A stretch of 64,000 nucleotides of DNA from contig NZ_BMPZ01000001.1 of the NCBI RefSeq assembly GCF_014647855.1, positions 310,001 through 374,000 on the forward strand, given 5' to 3'. The translations under genes were made by a program, and so were the position numbers. The notes beneath the pieces are model-generated. The model worked only from the letters and a program-made list of their open reading frames with translations. It ran no database searches and was not told where the DNA came from. Shown here piece after piece: positions 46,220 through 56,176 of this stretch (the stretch's first letter is position 1; each line of letters opens with the position of its first letter). This DNA is from Shewanella gelidii (lineage in GTDB: Bacteria; Pseudomonadota; Gammaproteobacteria; Enterobacterales; Shewanellaceae).

Positions 46220-46278
46220 ATCGCAATTCCTTGCCTTGTCATTATTAGTATTTTCTTAATCTACTCGATTCTTAGCAA

Positions 46279-46304
46279 ACAAAAAAGGCGCCATTGGCGC
46301 CTTT
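46279..46304 (-). terminator. Terminator after acpS
   Basis: AAAGGCGCC-ATT-GGCGCCTTT, T-run on the minus strand; it ends the long lepB-to-acpS gene series. Confidence 0.85.
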
Positions 46305-46329
46305 CATCTTTGTAAACAGTTAGAGCATC

Positions 46330-46704
46330 CTACTCTATGACCACTGTCGCAGTCACATAATGTTGTTCATCTGCAATCGACAGAAATAACTGCATCCCAC
46401 CTATTTGCTTTAATCGCGCTGTGGCACCACCATTTAATGTGATGACAGGCGCTCCGAAATCGTTATTAGACACATCAATATGCTGAAATGACACACCACG
46501 GCCAATTCCCGTTCCCAAAGCCTTGGCTGCCGCTTCTTTTGCAGCAAACCGCTTCGCAAAATAACGCACCGGTTGCTGACTGCTCGCGAAAATTGCCTGC
46601 TCATGTGGTGTAAGTACACGCTCAACAAGCCGAGGGCTTCGCTGAATTGCAGCATCTATTCGAGCGATCTCAACAATATCGGTGCCAAGCCCTACAATTG
46701 CCAT
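46330..46704 (-). CDS. acpS: Holo-[acyl-carrier-protein] synthase
   Basis: 124 residues (E. coli 126). Transfers phosphopantetheine from CoA to ACP. AIVGLGTDIVEIARIDAAI holds the Mg-binding Asp and RFAAKEAAAKALGTGIG the catalytic region; HYVTATVVIE ends the protein. Start ATG 46704 has GGAG upstream; nine further open codons are not family. It is four bases after pdxJ. Confidence 0.97.
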   Translation of the reverse strand: MAIVGLGTDIVEIARIDAAIQRSPRLVERVLTPHEQAIFASSQQPVRYFAKRFAAKEAAAKALGTGIGRGVSFQHIDVSNNDFGAPVITLNGGATARLKQIGGMQLFLSIADEQHYVTATVVIE

Positions 46705-46708
46705 TGCG

Positions 46709-47446
46709 TTATTCTCCGCGGCGGCCTTCAATCATTAATTGCTTCATATCTCGCACTGCTTTGTCTAAACCATCAATTGCAGCACGCGCGACGATAGCAT
46801 GACCAATGTTTAACTCATACAACTCTGGAATTGCAGCTATGGGTTTGACATTGTGATAATGCAACCCATGACCAGCATTCACGACTAACCCTTGCGCATG
46901 AGCATATGTTGCCATCGTACGGATCCGTTCAAACTCGGCTAATTGCTCTGCATCAGTTTGGGCGTCGGCGTAACAGCCTGTATGGATCTCAATATAAGGC
47001 GCACCAACCGCAACAGCCGCATCTATTTGCGTCTGGTCTGCATCAATAAACAGTGACACCTTAATTCCGGCCTCAGTGAGTCGCATCACGGCTTGCTTCA
47101 TTTTCTCGAGTTGTCCGGCTACATCGAGCCCCCCCTCAGTCGTTAACTCCTCGCGCTTTTCTGGCACTAGGCAGACATAAGCAGGTTTCACTTCACAGGC
47201 GATTGAGAGCATCTCTTCGGTGACCGCAATCTCAAGGTTCATGCGGGTTTTTAGCGTCTTTGCCAAGGTGTATACATCACGATCGATAATATGGCGGCGA
47301 TCTTCGCGCAAATGAATCGTAATCCCTTCAGCGCCCGCATGCTCTGCAACGGCTGCAGCATGAATTGGGTCAGGGTAGTTTGTGCCTCGGGCCTGGCGCA
47401 AAGTCGCGATATGATCGATATTGACGCCCAATAGAATTCTGCTCAA
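46709..47446 (-). CDS. pdxJ: Pyridoxine 5'-phosphate synthase
   Basis: 245 residues from a TTG at 47446, preceded by AAGGAG six bases upstream. The product then begins (M)[20 protein letters not shown], matching E. coli [13 protein letters not shown]; the ATG six codons earlier (47464) lies on top of the ribosome-binding site. TIM-barrel enzyme that condenses 1-deoxyxylulose-5-P with 3-amino-2-oxopropyl phosphate. [21 protein letters not shown] and [13 protein letters not shown] contain catalytic residues. Operon with recO upstream and acpS downstream. Confidence 0.96.
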   Translation of the reverse strand: MSRILLGVNIDHIATLRQARGTNYPDPIHAAAVAEHAGAEGITIHLREDRRHIIDRDVYTLAKTLKTRMNLEIAVTEEMLSIACEVKPAYVCLVPEKREELTTEGGLDVAGQLEKMKQAVMRLTEAGIKVSLFIDADQTQIDAAVAVGAPYIEIHTGCYADAQTDAEQLAEFERIRTMATYAHAQGLVVNAGHGLHYHNVKPIAAIPELYELNIGHAIVARAAIDGLDKAVRDMKQLMIEGRRGE

Positions 47447-47541
47447 CGGATACTCCTTGGTCATAGTGTGAGGCTCATTAAGATTCTAGTTTGCATTGTA
47501 CTGTGAGCCCTTTGAAATTACATCGAAGACTTGTAAATAAT

Positions 47542-48246
47542 TCAACTCGAACTTTGTTGGAACAGTTGCCGGCTAGCAAGTGGTTTACCACCTAGGAGTG
47601 GGCTGAACAACGAACGCATCAAGTACTTCGCTTGACGCTCATACTTTAAATTCAATTGCTGGCGCTGGAGTTGAAGCAACATTTCTCCCTGAAAAATTTG
47701 ACTCGCTTCTTGCGTATATTTCTGGTTTTCTCGAGCCATAGTGACCGGTTGAAACCCCTGTTCTAGTTGCAGACAGTATAAGTTTTCTGCGCAAATATCA
47801 TCACCATAAACATCGATATTTAAAGCTGGCATCGCACCGAGTTCAAGCAGCAGCGCTTTCTCAAAATATCGCAAATCTGCTTGCTGAAATGACGAGGCTA
47901 ACGCCATCAGGGTTTGGTGGTAACTTACAAAAAGGTTTTCCGCACCGTGGTATGAGCTGAGACAACGAACACATAACTCATTCAAATACATTGCTGCGTA
48001 TAGTGGATTGCCTTGAATTGGGACTGCTGGTGATGCGGGTTCGATTTGATAGGCGTTTTTTAATTCAGACTTGCCAGAAATTTCAAATAATAGGGGTTGA
48101 AACGGTTGAATAATACTTTTAATCGACCGCTTCCCAGAACCGAGCCTAGCTACGGCATCCACCCGTCCAACCCCATCAACAAGCAAGTTAAGCAAAACAC
48201 TTGTTTCGCGGTAGGGCCGGTGGTGCAGAATATAGCCGCGCTTCAT
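47542..48246 (-). CDS. recO: DNA repair protein RecO
   Basis: 234 residues (E. coli 242). Mediator that loads RecA on SSB-coated gaps with RecR. OB-fold N terminus RGYILHHRPYRETSVLLNLL and VDAVARLGSGKRSIKS, then the helical domain with MYLNELCVRCLSSYHGAENL. It starts ten bases after the era stop, consistent with the conserved rnc-era-recO-pdxJ-acpS order. Confidence 0.93.
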   Translation of the reverse strand: MKRGYILHHRPYRETSVLLNLLVDGVGRVDAVARLGSGKRSIKSIIQPFQPLLFEISGKSELKNAYQIEPASPAVPIQGNPLYAAMYLNELCVRCLSSYHGAENLFVSYHQTLMALASSFQQADLRYFEKALLLELGAMPALNIDVYGDDICAENLYCLQLEQGFQPVTMARENQKYTQEASQIFQGEMLLQLQRQQLNLKYERQAKYLMRSLFSPLLGGKPLASRQLFQQSSS

Positions 48247-48256
48247 CGGCGTTTAA

Positions 48257-49258
48257 CTATTCTTCGCCATAACCTAGACTGCGTAATGCCCGTTCGTCAT
48301 CAGCCCAGCCCGATTTAACTTTGACCCAAACTTCTAAGAAGACTTTGTTATCAAATAGCTCTTCCATATCTATCCGTGCTTGAGTCGCTATTGTACGAAT
48401 ACGCTCACCATTTTTACCAATGACCATTCGCTTCTGACCTTTTCTCTCCACAAGAATAAGCGCATTGATTTGATAAACCCCATTCTCCATCATTTTAAAC
48501 TGTTCAATTTCAACAGTTGCATCATAGGGCAACTCATCGCCAAGAAAACGCATCAGCTTTTCACGAACAATTTCTGAAGCCATAAAGCGCTGAGAGCGGT
48601 CTGTGACATAATCTTCTGGAAAATAATGCGGGCACTCAGGCAGGCACTCCTTTGCGAGTTCCATGATCCGAGTGACATTCGTGCCTTTCGTTGCGGAAAT
48701 AGGAAGAATTTCATCAAACTCGAACTTTTTAGAAATTGCTTCTAAGTATGGGAAAAGTGACTCTTTATCCTCGATATTATCAACTTTATTAATGGCGAGA
48801 ATCACCTTACGCTCTTCTTCTCCGCCACCAAGCTTCTTTAATACCATTTCGTCATCATCGGTCCATGTCATTCCGTCAACAACAAACACGACCATCGCGG
48901 CATCGCCTAATGAACTTGCGGCAGCACGGTTCATCAAGCGGTTAATGGCTCGTTTTTCTTCGATATGCAGACCTGGCGTATCGACAAAAACGATTTGTGT
49001 ATCCCCTTCAGTATGGATCCCCATAATACGGTGACGCGTTGTTTGTGGTTTTTTCGAGGTAATACTGACCTTTTGCTGCAAAAGACGATTGAGCAAGGTT
49101 GACTTACCCACATTGGGGCGACCAACGATCGCCACCATACCGCAATACGTCACCTCAAAATTAGGCGTCGCATTATCTTGATTCATCTGTGCTAACAAAT
49201 CATCTAGACTTGGTTCCTGTTCGGGGACTCCCGCTGGCAAGTCTGTTTTTTTGGTCAT
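48257..49258 (-). CDS. era: GTPase Era
   Basis: 333 residues (E. coli 301); the difference is an N-terminal extension of about 32 residues rich in acidic and polar residues (starts [20 protein letters not shown]). Essential GTPase for 16S rRNA 3'-end maturation. G1 [20 protein letters not shown]2 region TRHRIMGI, G3 [10 protein letters not shown]4 AINKVD; KH domain with [19 protein letters not shown]. Its ATG overlaps the rnc stop as ATGA. Confidence 0.97.
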   Translation of the reverse strand: MTKKTDLPAGVPEQEPSLDDLLAQMNQDNATPNFEVTYCGMVAIVGRPNVGKSTLLNRLLQQKVSITSKKPQTTRHRIMGIHTEGDTQIVFVDTPGLHIEEKRAINRLMNRAAASSLGDAAMVVFVVDGMTWTDDDEMVLKKLGGGEEERKVILAINKVDNIEDKESLFPYLEAISKKFEFDEILPISATKGTNVTRIMELAKECLPECPHYFPEDYVTDRSQRFMASEIVREKLMRFLGDELPYDATVEIEQFKMMENGVYQINALILVERKGQKRMVIGKNGERIRTIATQARIDMEELFDNKVFLEVWVKVKSGWADDERALRSLGYGEE

Positions 49259-49935
49259 TTTTTCAGTAACTCCAATACCTGAGCCGCCGCTATCTGCTCA
49301 GCTTTTCTTCTTGAGGGTGCCACACCGATAACGGCATCTTTTAAGCCGTCGATACGACACTCTACGGTAAATGTTTGATCATGTGCCTCACCTTCTACAC
49401 TGACGACTTGGTAAACAGGCAGAGGCTTTTTAAAACCTTGTAAGTGCTCTTGCAAACGAGTTTTGGCATCTTTTTGATTTACACCAGGCTGAATTTCTTC
49501 AAGCCGCTTGGCATACCACTCCAGCAAAATAATGCGTATTTTCTCGAGATCAGAATCAAGATAAATGGCGCCAATAATGGCCTCGACGGCATCGGCTAAA
49601 ATAGATTCACGGCGAAAGCCGCCACTCTTTAACTCACCAGGTCCTAATTTTAAATAATCGCCTAATTTAAATTCTTGTGCGATTTTGGCCAATGTATCAC
49701 CACGTACAAGTGTTGCTCGCATACGGCTCAAGTCTCCCTCTGTCGCTTTGGGAAACTGGTGATAAAGCGCATCTGAAATCACAATGGAGAGTATTGAATC
49801 TCCGAGGAATTCAAGGCGCTCATTATGCTTATTCGCTGCGCTACGATGAGTCAGCGCTTGCTTTAAAAAATCAAGGTTATTAAATTCATAACCCAATGTT
49901 CGACATAATCGAGGAAAGTTTTTCACCGGCTCCAT
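49255..49935 (-). CDS. rnc: Ribonuclease III
   Basis: 226 residues, exactly the E. coli length, from ATG 49935 (the frame opens five codons earlier at a GTG). Cleaves double-stranded RNA in rRNA processing. Signature [20 protein letters not shown] (about 36-55) with catalytic Glu/Asp, [20 protein letters not shown], and a C-terminal dsRNA-binding domain ([12 protein letters not shown] to the end). It is adjacent to lepB (stop at 49937) and overlaps era by four bases. Confidence 0.97.
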   Translation of the reverse strand: MEPVKNFPRLCRTLGYEFNNLDFLKQALTHRSAANKHNERLEFLGDSILSIVISDALYHQFPKATEGDLSRMRATLVRGDTLAKIAQEFKLGDYLKLGPGELKSGGFRRESILADAVEAIIGAIYLDSDLEKIRIILLEWYAKRLEEIQPGVNQKDAKTRLQEHLQGFKKPLPVYQVVSVEGEAHDQTFTVECRIDGLKDAVIGVAPSRRKAEQIAAAQVLELLKK

Positions 49936-49936
49936 T

Positions 49937-50851
49937 TTAAATAATTCCACCTACACGGCTAAAGCGAACATTGGTCGGCAACCAAGTTGGGAGAAAATCA
50001 GATGGCTGATTTCCAAATTCAAAACTAATCCATATTGCGGTCGCTTTACCGACTAAGTTTTCTTCAGGAACAAACCCCCAGAATCGACTGTCAGTACTAT
50101 TATCACGGTTATCACCCATGACAAAATACTGACCTTCAGGCACAACAAACTCGCCCGCTTTTAAGCCTGGCGCTCGATGGTAGTAGCCAATGGGGTCCGG
50201 GCGTCTTGGGTTCACTAAAATATCATGGGTAACATCACCCAATTGCTCTTCAAAGCGTAATAAAGACACGCCACGCTGCTTAAACTCACCTTCGTTCACA
50301 GCGCTTCGCTGGATTAGCTTAGGCTTTGGACAATTCGTCGGAGCTTTACAAGCTTCTTGAATATAGAGCTGTTTATTACGATAGATAACTTTGTCACCTG
50401 GTAGGCCAATCACCCGTTTGATGTAATCAATTCGCGTATCTTCAGGAAATTTAAACACAACCACATCACCGCGTTTGGGGTCATCCATATCCACTAATTG
50501 ATTACGCCAAACCGGATCTTTCAATCCATAAGTAAACTTTTCGACGAGAATAAAATCACCCACCAACAGTGTCGGCATCATTGAGCCCGATGGTATTTGA
50601 AACGGTTCATATAAGAATGAACGCAAAATCAAAACAAAGGTAATCACAGGAAAAATTGATCGGGCCGTTTCAACAACAACAGGCTCTTGGGTAATTTTAT
50701 CTGCTACTTCTTCGGTGATTGTTGCTTCTGTTGCTTGCGCTACAGCAAGGCGCTCTCGCCGCTTAGGTGCCCACAACATGGCATCAACAGCCCAGATAAG
50801 ACCACTGCCCAAGGTCACTAATACCAAAATAATGGAAAAATAGGCTGCCAT
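49937..50851 (-). CDS. lepB: Signal peptidase I
   Basis: 304 residues (E. coli 324). Membrane Ser/Lys protease that removes signal peptides. Two N-terminal hydrophobic segments (about 5-25 and 65-80); catalytic Ser90 in [13 protein letters not shown] and Lys145 in [14 protein letters not shown], the same numbers as E. coli. [19 protein letters not shown] is the third conserved box. The lepA-lepB gap contains a terminator hairpin, so lepB has its own promoter or reads through. Confidence 0.97.
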   Translation of the reverse strand: MAAYFSIILVLVTLGSGLIWAVDAMLWAPKRRERLAVAQATEATITEEVADKITQEPVVVETARSIFPVITFVLILRSFLYEPFQIPSGSMMPTLLVGDFILVEKFTYGLKDPVWRNQLVDMDDPKRGDVVVFKFPEDTRIDYIKRVIGLPGDKVIYRNKQLYIQEACKAPTNCPKPKLIQRSAVNEGEFKQRGVSLLRFEEQLGDVTHDILVNPRRPDPIGYYHRAPGLKAGEFVVPEGQYFVMGDNRDNSTDSRFWGFVPEENLVGKATAIWISFEFGNQPSDFLPTWLPTNVRFSRVGGII

Positions 50852-51078
50852 GTATTTCTAACTCCCGCCTGAAAATGAAAAAGGGATAATCAACCCTTAT
50901 GTAAAGCTATCTTAACAAGTCGCGTTATCGAGTTGCAAAAGCCAGAAGCACATCTGTGATGGCTCTGATAACACGTCACATTATTCTAACGAAATAGTCG
51001 CACTAGCCTGAACTTTAGATTGTATGTAAATCTTTCTATCACGCGATTAAATCACTCAATACCAAAAGGCTAAAAACA

Positions 51079-51107
51079 ATTAAAGCGCCGCAAGTAGCGG
51101 CGCCTTA
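51079..51107 (-). terminator. Terminator after lepA
   Basis: GGCGCCGC-TACTT-GCGGCGCT on the minus strand, followed by TTAATTGTTTTTAG; 30 bases past the lepA stop. Confidence 0.75.
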
Positions 51108-51136
51108 ATCTCTTGATTTCAAAAGGTCAGACTGAA

Positions 51137-52927
51137 TTAATCGCTTAATTTAAGCACGGCAAGGAAGGCTTCTTGTGGAACTTCCACATTACCGACTTGC
51201 TTCATGCGTTTCTTACCTTCTTTTTGCTTACTCAATAGTTTTTTCTTACGTGAAACATCACCACCATAACATTTTGCAGTAACGTCTTTACGCATTGCTT
51301 TCACGTTAGAACGCGCGATAATCTGGCTACCAACAGCCGCTTGAATCGCGATATCGAACATCTGTCGTGGAATCAGCTCTTTCATCTTCTCAACCAATGC
51401 GATACCACGATGACGAATATTAGAACGATGGATCACCATTGCTAGCGCATCCACACGATCGCCATTAATTAAAATATCTAAGCGCACCATATCTGCCGGT
51501 TCAAAGCGAATGAAGTTATATTCCAATGACGCGTAGCCACGACTGGTTGATTTTAATCGGTCAAAGAAGTCCATCACAACTTCAGCCATCGGCAATTCGT
51601 ACGTTACGGCAACTTGGTTGCCGTGATAAACCATATTGGTTTGTACGCCGCGTTTTTCAACACATAAGGTGATCACATTACCCAAATAGTCTTTTGGCAC
51701 CAGCATATTAGCTTCAACAATCGGCTCTCGAATCTCTTCAATATTGTTGATTGCTGGTAAACCCGATGGATTATCAACATATAAAACTTCACCATTGGTC
51801 ATTTGTACTTCATAAACAACCGTTGGCGCAGTAGTGATCAGGTCAAGGTTATACTCACGCTCTAAACGCTCTTGAATGATCTCCATGTGCAACAGGCCAA
51901 GGTAACCAATCCGGAAACCAAACCCTAACGCCGAGGATGACTCTGGTTCGAAAAACAGCGATGCATCATTCAAACTAAGTTTATTGAGCGCTTCACGGAA
52001 GCTTTCAAACTCATCCGTAGAAATCGGGAATACACCCGCATAAACTTGAGGCGTAACCTTTTTGAATCCTGGCAATGGCTCTTCAGCACCATGCTTAGCA
52101 TGTGTCAGCGTGTCACCAACTGGCGCACCATGGATCTCTTTAATTCCAGAAATCACAAAACCTACTTCACCGGCTTTGAGCTCCGGTGTATCGGTTTGCT
52201 TTGGTGTGAATATACCTACGCGGTCAGCGTTATAGTTTTGACCAGTCGACATCACTTTAAATTTGTCACCTTTCTTCAAGATGCCATTTTTAATACGCAC
52301 CAATGAAACAACGCCAAGATAGCTATCGAACCATGAATCAATAATCAAGGCCTGCAAGGGACCGTCAAGGTCGCCTTCTGGTGGTGGAATATCGGCGACT
52401 ATGGTTTCAAGTACATCTTCAATACCTAAACCCGTTTTCGCAGAGCAACGCACCGCATCGACAGCGTCAATGCCAACAATGTCTTCAATTTCTTCTGCTA
52501 CACGCTCTGGATCAGCCTGTGGCAAATCAATTTTGTTTAAGATCGGGACAACATCAAGATCCATCTCAAGCGCTGTATAACAGTTTGCAAGGGTTTGTGC
52601 TTCTACGCCTTGTCCAGCGTCTACGACTAGCAAAGCACCTTCACACGCTGCCAGCGAGCGTGACACTTCATAAGAAAAGTCAACGTGGCCAGGTGTATCA
52701 ATGAAGTTTAACTGGTAAGTTTCACCGTCTTTCGCTTTGTACTCGAGCGTTACACTCTGCGCTTTAATCGTAATGCCGCGCTCACGCTCGATCTCCATGG
52801 AGTCTAGTACCTGAGCCGCCATTTCACGGTTTGAAAGACCACCACAATCCTGGATCAAGCGATCAGACAAGGTCGATTTGCCATGGTCAATATGGGCAAT
52901 AATTGAGAAGTTTCTTATGTGTTTCAT
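51137..52927 (-). CDS. lepA: Elongation factor 4 (LepA)
   Basis: 596 residues (E. coli 599). Ribosome-dependent GTPase that helps initiation and back-translocation. G domain starts [20 protein letters not shown], with [15 protein letters not shown] and [10 protein letters not shown]-terminal domain with [16 protein letters not shown] is specific to LepA. It lies between rseC and lepB, the usual place. Confidence 0.98.
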   Translation of the reverse strand: MKHIRNFSIIAHIDHGKSTLSDRLIQDCGGLSNREMAAQVLDSMEIERERGITIKAQSVTLEYKAKDGETYQLNFIDTPGHVDFSYEVSRSLAACEGALLVVDAGQGVEAQTLANCYTALEMDLDVVPILNKIDLPQADPERVAEEIEDIVGIDAVDAVRCSAKTGLGIEDVLETIVADIPPPEGDLDGPLQALIIDSWFDSYLGVVSLVRIKNGILKKGDKFKVMSTGQNYNADRVGIFTPKQTDTPELKAGEVGFVISGIKEIHGAPVGDTLTHAKHGAEEPLPGFKKVTPQVYAGVFPISTDEFESFREALNKLSLNDASLFFEPESSSALGFGFRIGYLGLLHMEIIQERLEREYNLDLITTAPTVVYEVQMTNGEVLYVDNPSGLPAINNIEEIREPIVEANMLVPKDYLGNVITLCVEKRGVQTNMVYHGNQVAVTYELPMAEVVMDFFDRLKSTSRGYASLEYNFIRFEPADMVRLDILINGDRVDALAMVIHRSNIRHRGIALVEKMKELIPRQMFDIAIQAAVGSQIIARSNVKAMRKDVTAKCYGGDVSRKKKLLSKQKEGKKRMKQVGNVEVPQEAFLAVLKLSD

Positions 52928-53133
52928 TATGCTGTTATGACTACACTCAAAATGGATTGAAAATCAAAAGTGCAAAATTGTACCTGATCACAGCGCTAAT
53001 ACCAACGAGAATTGCTGTGAATCGCCAAAAGCAGGCTTAATTGATTATTTCTATGCGAACTTGGTTTCAAGCACTGTATCAATCTTTATCAAGGCTAAGT
53101 GTGGCGATAGCAGCTTCTGAGGTGAACTCTGAT

Positions 53134-53598
53134 TTAACCCCGCTGTAAGCTCATTTCACGACCGAGATTCGCGATAACAATTGGGGTGGCATCTTTTTCT
53201 AATTGCGCTGCGCGTTTTTTGGCATATCGCCAGCTTAAATAACCACTGGTCACTGCCAGCAAAGCAACAAATAATTCATGAACTAAACCCAATACTGGTA
53301 ACACCATATTCGCAATACTACCAATCAATAAAAAACCAATGATCGGCATTAGATAAATCAATGCTGCAGCCTTCAAAATAACACTTTCAGGTAACCCTAT
53401 CCGTAATAGATCACCCGCAGAACACGGCTCTGAGCAAGGTAAAGAAAACTGTTGTGTTTTTCGACTAAACGCTTTGGCAACAGCAGAAGTGCCACATGAC
53501 TCTTGGCTGTTGCAATGGTTACAGGCACTTTTCACTTCAACCTCAACCTGAGCCCAACCATCCTGATAAGACACAACACGGGCAATCTCTTCCATCAT
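53134..53598 (-). CDS. rseC: SoxR-reducing system / sigma-E regulatory protein RseC
   Basis: 154 residues. N-terminal cysteine cluster ACNHCNSQESCG (about 25-36) plus CSEPCSAGD; two membrane segments about 75-95 and 102-122. In E. coli RseC mildly raises sigma-E activity and is a relative of RsxC-linked reducing proteins. Fourth gene of rpoE-rseA-rseB-rseC; starts six bases after rseB. A second ATG directly follows the first. Confidence 0.93.
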   Translation of the reverse strand: MMEEIARVVSYQDGWAQVEVEVKSACNHCNSQESCGTSAVAKAFSRKTQQFSLPCSEPCSAGDLLRIGLPESVILKAAALIYLMPIIGFLLIGSIANMVLPVLGLVHELFVALLAVTSGYLSWRYAKKRAAQLEKDATPIVIANLGREMSLQRG

Positions 53599-53604
53599 AG
53601 GCCG

Positions 53605-54573
53605 TTATTCCAGAGTCAAGCTTTGAGCTAAACGACTTAAGGTTGCAGGAGGAACTTTTCCCACAGCGACGACTTCCACATTACCAACCCGTTCTGTCGC
53701 AATTGACAATCCATTGGTTGCCACTAGCTCATTGGGTAAAGGCGTTTCACCAGCACGCGCAACATAAACTGAAATACTTGCAAGTCCATCACTGAGCGCA
53801 ATATATTCCACACTCGAATCGCTACCCATTAAGCGACGGAGATCTCTAACCACAACTTCAAAACCACCTGGCATCCATTGAAACTGCCAATCTTGCCCTT
53901 GTTGGCGCTCGGTATGGTTCATGACTAGCGGCCACTTCTGTTTATAAGCCTCTAAAAGAAGCGATGGCGTCTCTTGTAGAACGATGAGTTCTACCGCCAA
54001 AATCTGCTCAAGTAATTGACGTTCACTACTGATCATATCAAAGCGTAAAGGTAGGAAATGCTCCATATCGAGCCAGATTTGGTAACCAAAGCGATGTGGA
54101 TCATTCGGTAAGATGCGGATGACTTGACCGGGTCGACCTGCGATACGACTCCGGCCTCCTAAAACAAATTGATATCCCTGTTCAAGCCGCTCAATGTTAG
54201 CAGCAAAAACGGCGGGCCATAACCCTTCGATCCGCCCACCGGACACGCTGTAAGGAGGCTTATCGTGCTCAATAAATGTAATCGTATTGTTAACTCTAAC
54301 AGCGTTCTTCGGAGGACCATTGAGGTACTCTAAAAACGCAACTTCTTGCTCTTGTACTCTCCCGTGTAGATAAACCATAGGTTTGATCTGATCGGCATCT
54401 AACTTTATGAGCGACAATTTAAACTGTTGCTGTTGCAATGCATGACTCATATTTCGCAGCCAGGCTTTCGCGGAGAGATTTTCAAACGCAGCCGTTTTTG
54501 ACTCTTCTTCATTTTGCTGTTCAGCGAAACTAGAAAAACTTAGGGCTAGGAAGGCTAGTAGTAAGAGACGCAA
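53605..54573 (-). CDS. rseB: Sigma-E factor regulatory protein RseB
   Basis: About 322 residues. Exported; the signal peptide (LLLLAFLALSFSSFA before EQQNEE) is followed by a LolA/LppX-like MucB domain (SAKAWLRNMSHALQQQQFKL) and a C-terminal domain. RseB binds the periplasmic part of RseA, blocks DegS cleavage and is released by LPS intermediates. Start: TTG at 54573 has AGGAG five bases upstream; the GTG at 54579 is right against the Shine-Dalgarno and less likely. Confidence 0.92.
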   Translation of the reverse strand: MRLLLLAFLALSFSSFAEQQNEEESKTAAFENLSAKAWLRNMSHALQQQQFKLSLIKLDADQIKPMVYLHGRVQEQEVAFLEYLNGPPKNAVRVNNTITFIEHDKPPYSVSGGRIEGLWPAVFAANIERLEQGYQFVLGGRSRIAGRPGQVIRILPNDPHRFGYQIWLDMEHFLPLRFDMISSERQLLEQILAVELIVLQETPSLLLEAYKQKWPLVMNHTERQQGQDWQFQWMPGGFEVVVRDLRRLMGSDSSVEYIALSDGLASISVYVARAGETPLPNELVATNGLSIATERVGNVEVVAVGKVPPATLSRLAQSLTLE

Positions 54574-54640
54574 ACTCACTCCTCGTCAATTGATCAGCAA
54601 AGTACCGACTCTGAATTTTACTATTGTCATATATAACAAC

Positions 54641-54697
54641 ACCTGTATTCAACTCCCGATGCAAATCCTAGATTTGCTAAGAACCAAATACAGGTGC
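54641..54697. repeat. Nested inverted repeats between rseA and rseB
   Basis: Outer arms CACCTGTATT (54641-54650) and AATACAGGTG (54688-54697) enclose an inner hairpin GCAAATC-CTA-GATTTGC (54662-54678). A 57-base structured segment in the 140-base rseA-rseB gap; probably an mRNA processing or attenuation element. No T-run follows on either strand. Confidence 0.65.
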
Positions 54698-54714
54698 GTT
54701 CTAGAAAGGTGAAA

Positions 54715-55395
54715 TTACTTTTGCGGCTCTTCTTGAGCTTTCTCTGATTTATGTTGGTGCAAAGCCGCTGTATTTAACTTTTGCTGTAACATATGGTCTT
54801 GAATATAGGTGTTGATACGTCGGCGCTGCTCATTTAACTGAGCTTCACTGTAGCCTTGACTCGCATTCTGGCTCGTCGCTTTAGGTTGCCCAGTTTGCAA
54901 ACTCACAGGAGAGGCACTACCAATCAATGGGCGAGTATTCAACACAGGAAGTGGAGACGACTCAATGTCTGCAGGCACGTTATAATTTTGAACACCTATC
55001 ACCGCGACTAAAGCAACGCTCGCTGCAATAGCATATTGGCCAAGCTGCTTAAATAATGGCACAACATTAGACGGTTTTGCCGTCGGCGCTATATCTAAGC
55101 CAACCACACTGGCAGGATTACCTTCTACTACATCACTCAATTCATCGCTGGAAACAGGCTTATTGGCATGACCAGGAGCCACAATTGAAGGCTCTTTTTC
55201 TATCGCATCGGCAATGCTTTGCGTTAAATCAAGCGACAACGCTGGTGGTAGCTCACCACGGATCGTATCACCAATTAAATGATAATTTTGCCATTTTTCT
55301 TGAGCGTCTTTGTCTTGTGACAAATGAGCAAGATCTTGCTCACTAGCTTCACCATCAACCACTGATGAAACCCACTCTTGACCTAATTTATCCAT
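54715..55395 (-). CDS. rseA: Anti-sigma-E factor RseA
   Basis: 226 residues (E. coli 216). Cytoplasmic anti-sigma domain (LGQEWVSSVVDGEASEQDL, KWQNYHLIGDTIRGELP), one transmembrane segment about 118-136, periplasmic C terminus with a coiled region (EAQLNEQRRRINTYIQDH). It sequesters sigma-E at the membrane until cut by DegS and RseP. A good AGGTGAAG precedes ATG 55395. The gap to rpoE is 25 bases; the rseB gap is longer and structured. Confidence 0.95.
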   Translation of the reverse strand: MDKLGQEWVSSVVDGEASEQDLAHLSQDKDAQEKWQNYHLIGDTIRGELPPALSLDLTQSIADAIEKEPSIVAPGHANKPVSSDELSDVVEGNPASVVGLDIAPTAKPSNVVPLFKQLGQYAIAASVALVAVIGVQNYNVPADIESSPLPVLNTRPLIGSASPVSLQTGQPKATSQNASQGYSEAQLNEQRRRINTYIQDHMLQQKLNTAALHQHKSEKAQEEPQK

Positions 55396-55420
55396 TCTTC
55401 ACCTGTCTAAATAAAAGGTT

Positions 55421-55999
55421 TTATTGTTCCAGCAATGGCTGCAACTTTTTATCGATGGCTTCACGAGCGCGAAAAATTCGCGATCGAACTGTGCCAACAG
55501 GGCACTCCATCACATTGGCAATTTCTTCGTAACTCATCCCATCAAGTTCTCGGAGAGATATCGCCATTTTGAGCTCTTCTGGTAATGTATCTAGCGTATC
55601 GAAAACGACTTGCCTAATTTCATCTGACAAGACTAAGCGTTCAGGAGAGGCGACCTCTCTTAACGCATTACCACTGTCATAATATTCAGCATCCTCGACA
55701 TCGATATCATTCGCAGGCGCTCGACGTCCTTGCGAAACCAGATGGTTCTTTGCCGTATTCACTGCAATTCGATACAGCCAAGTATAGAACGCACTTTCAC
55801 CGCGGAAGTTAGGCAATGCACGGTATGCTTTTATAAAAGCCTCTTGTGCAACATCTGCAACATCCGCTTGATTTCGCACATATCGCGAAATCAGGTTCAG
55901 AACCTTACTTTGGTACTTTTGCACCAACAGGTTAAATGCGTTCTTATCTCCCTGTTGAACCCGCTCAACTAATTGTTTATCTGTTAATTGTCCACTCAT
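55421..55999 (-). CDS. rpoE: RNA polymerase sigma-E factor
   Basis: 192 residues (E. coli 191). Extracytoplasmic-function sigma factor for envelope stress. Region 2 has YQSKVLNLISRYVRNQADVA and AFIKAYRALPNFRGESAFYT; region 4 has ELDGMSYEEIANVMECPVG and VRSRIFRAREAIDKKL. It is preceded by a sigma-E-type promoter (56063-56090), so autoregulated, and by a 12-codon upstream frame. Divergent from nadB as in E. coli. Confidence 0.98.
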   Translation of the reverse strand: MSGQLTDKQLVERVQQGDKNAFNLLVQKYQSKVLNLISRYVRNQADVADVAQEAFIKAYRALPNFRGESAFYTWLYRIAVNTAKNHLVSQGRRAPANDIDVEDAEYYDSGNALREVASPERLVLSDEIRQVVFDTLDTLPEELKMAISLRELDGMSYEEIANVMECPVGTVRSRIFRAREAIDKKLQPLLEQ

Positions 56000-56014
56000 C
56001 CGAGCCGACTACTC

Positions 56015-56053
56015 CTAAATCTGTAATGCTGATTTCTCAGTCGCTCGAATCAT
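56015..56053 (-). CDS. Possible 12-residue upstream ORF of rpoE
   Basis: MIRATEKSALQI then TAG, with the stop overlapping the AGGAG before rpoE. In E. coli a leader ORF (rseD) couples translation to rpoE; this much shorter frame sits in the same place. No clear ribosome-binding site of its own. Confidence 0.35.
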   Translation of the reverse strand: MIRATEKSALQI

Positions 56054-56062
56054 ATGCACATA

Positions 56063-56090
56063 TGTAGACTAACGTTGTCTGAAAAAGTTC
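56063..56090 (-). promoter_or_regulatory. Sigma-E-dependent promoter of rpoE-rseABC
   Basis: Minus strand GAACTT (complement of 56085-56090), 16 bases, TCTACA (complement of 56063-56068). It matches the sigma-E consensus GGAACTT-N16-TCTAA closely and is at the right distance from rpoE. Confidence 0.82.
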
Positions 56091-56102
56091 TATTTATTTT
56101 AA

Positions 56103-56116
56103 ATATTCTTGAATAT
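56103..56116. promoter_or_regulatory. Small palindrome in the rpoE-nadB gap
   Basis: ATATTC-TT-GAATAT, about 60 bases before nadB. Possible operator for nadB or part of a promoter; regulator unknown. Confidence 0.3.
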
Positions 56117-56176
56117 ACCCATAAACCACGTCTTGGTTTACCATAGCGCTTATGCTTATCAATACTATGATACCTG

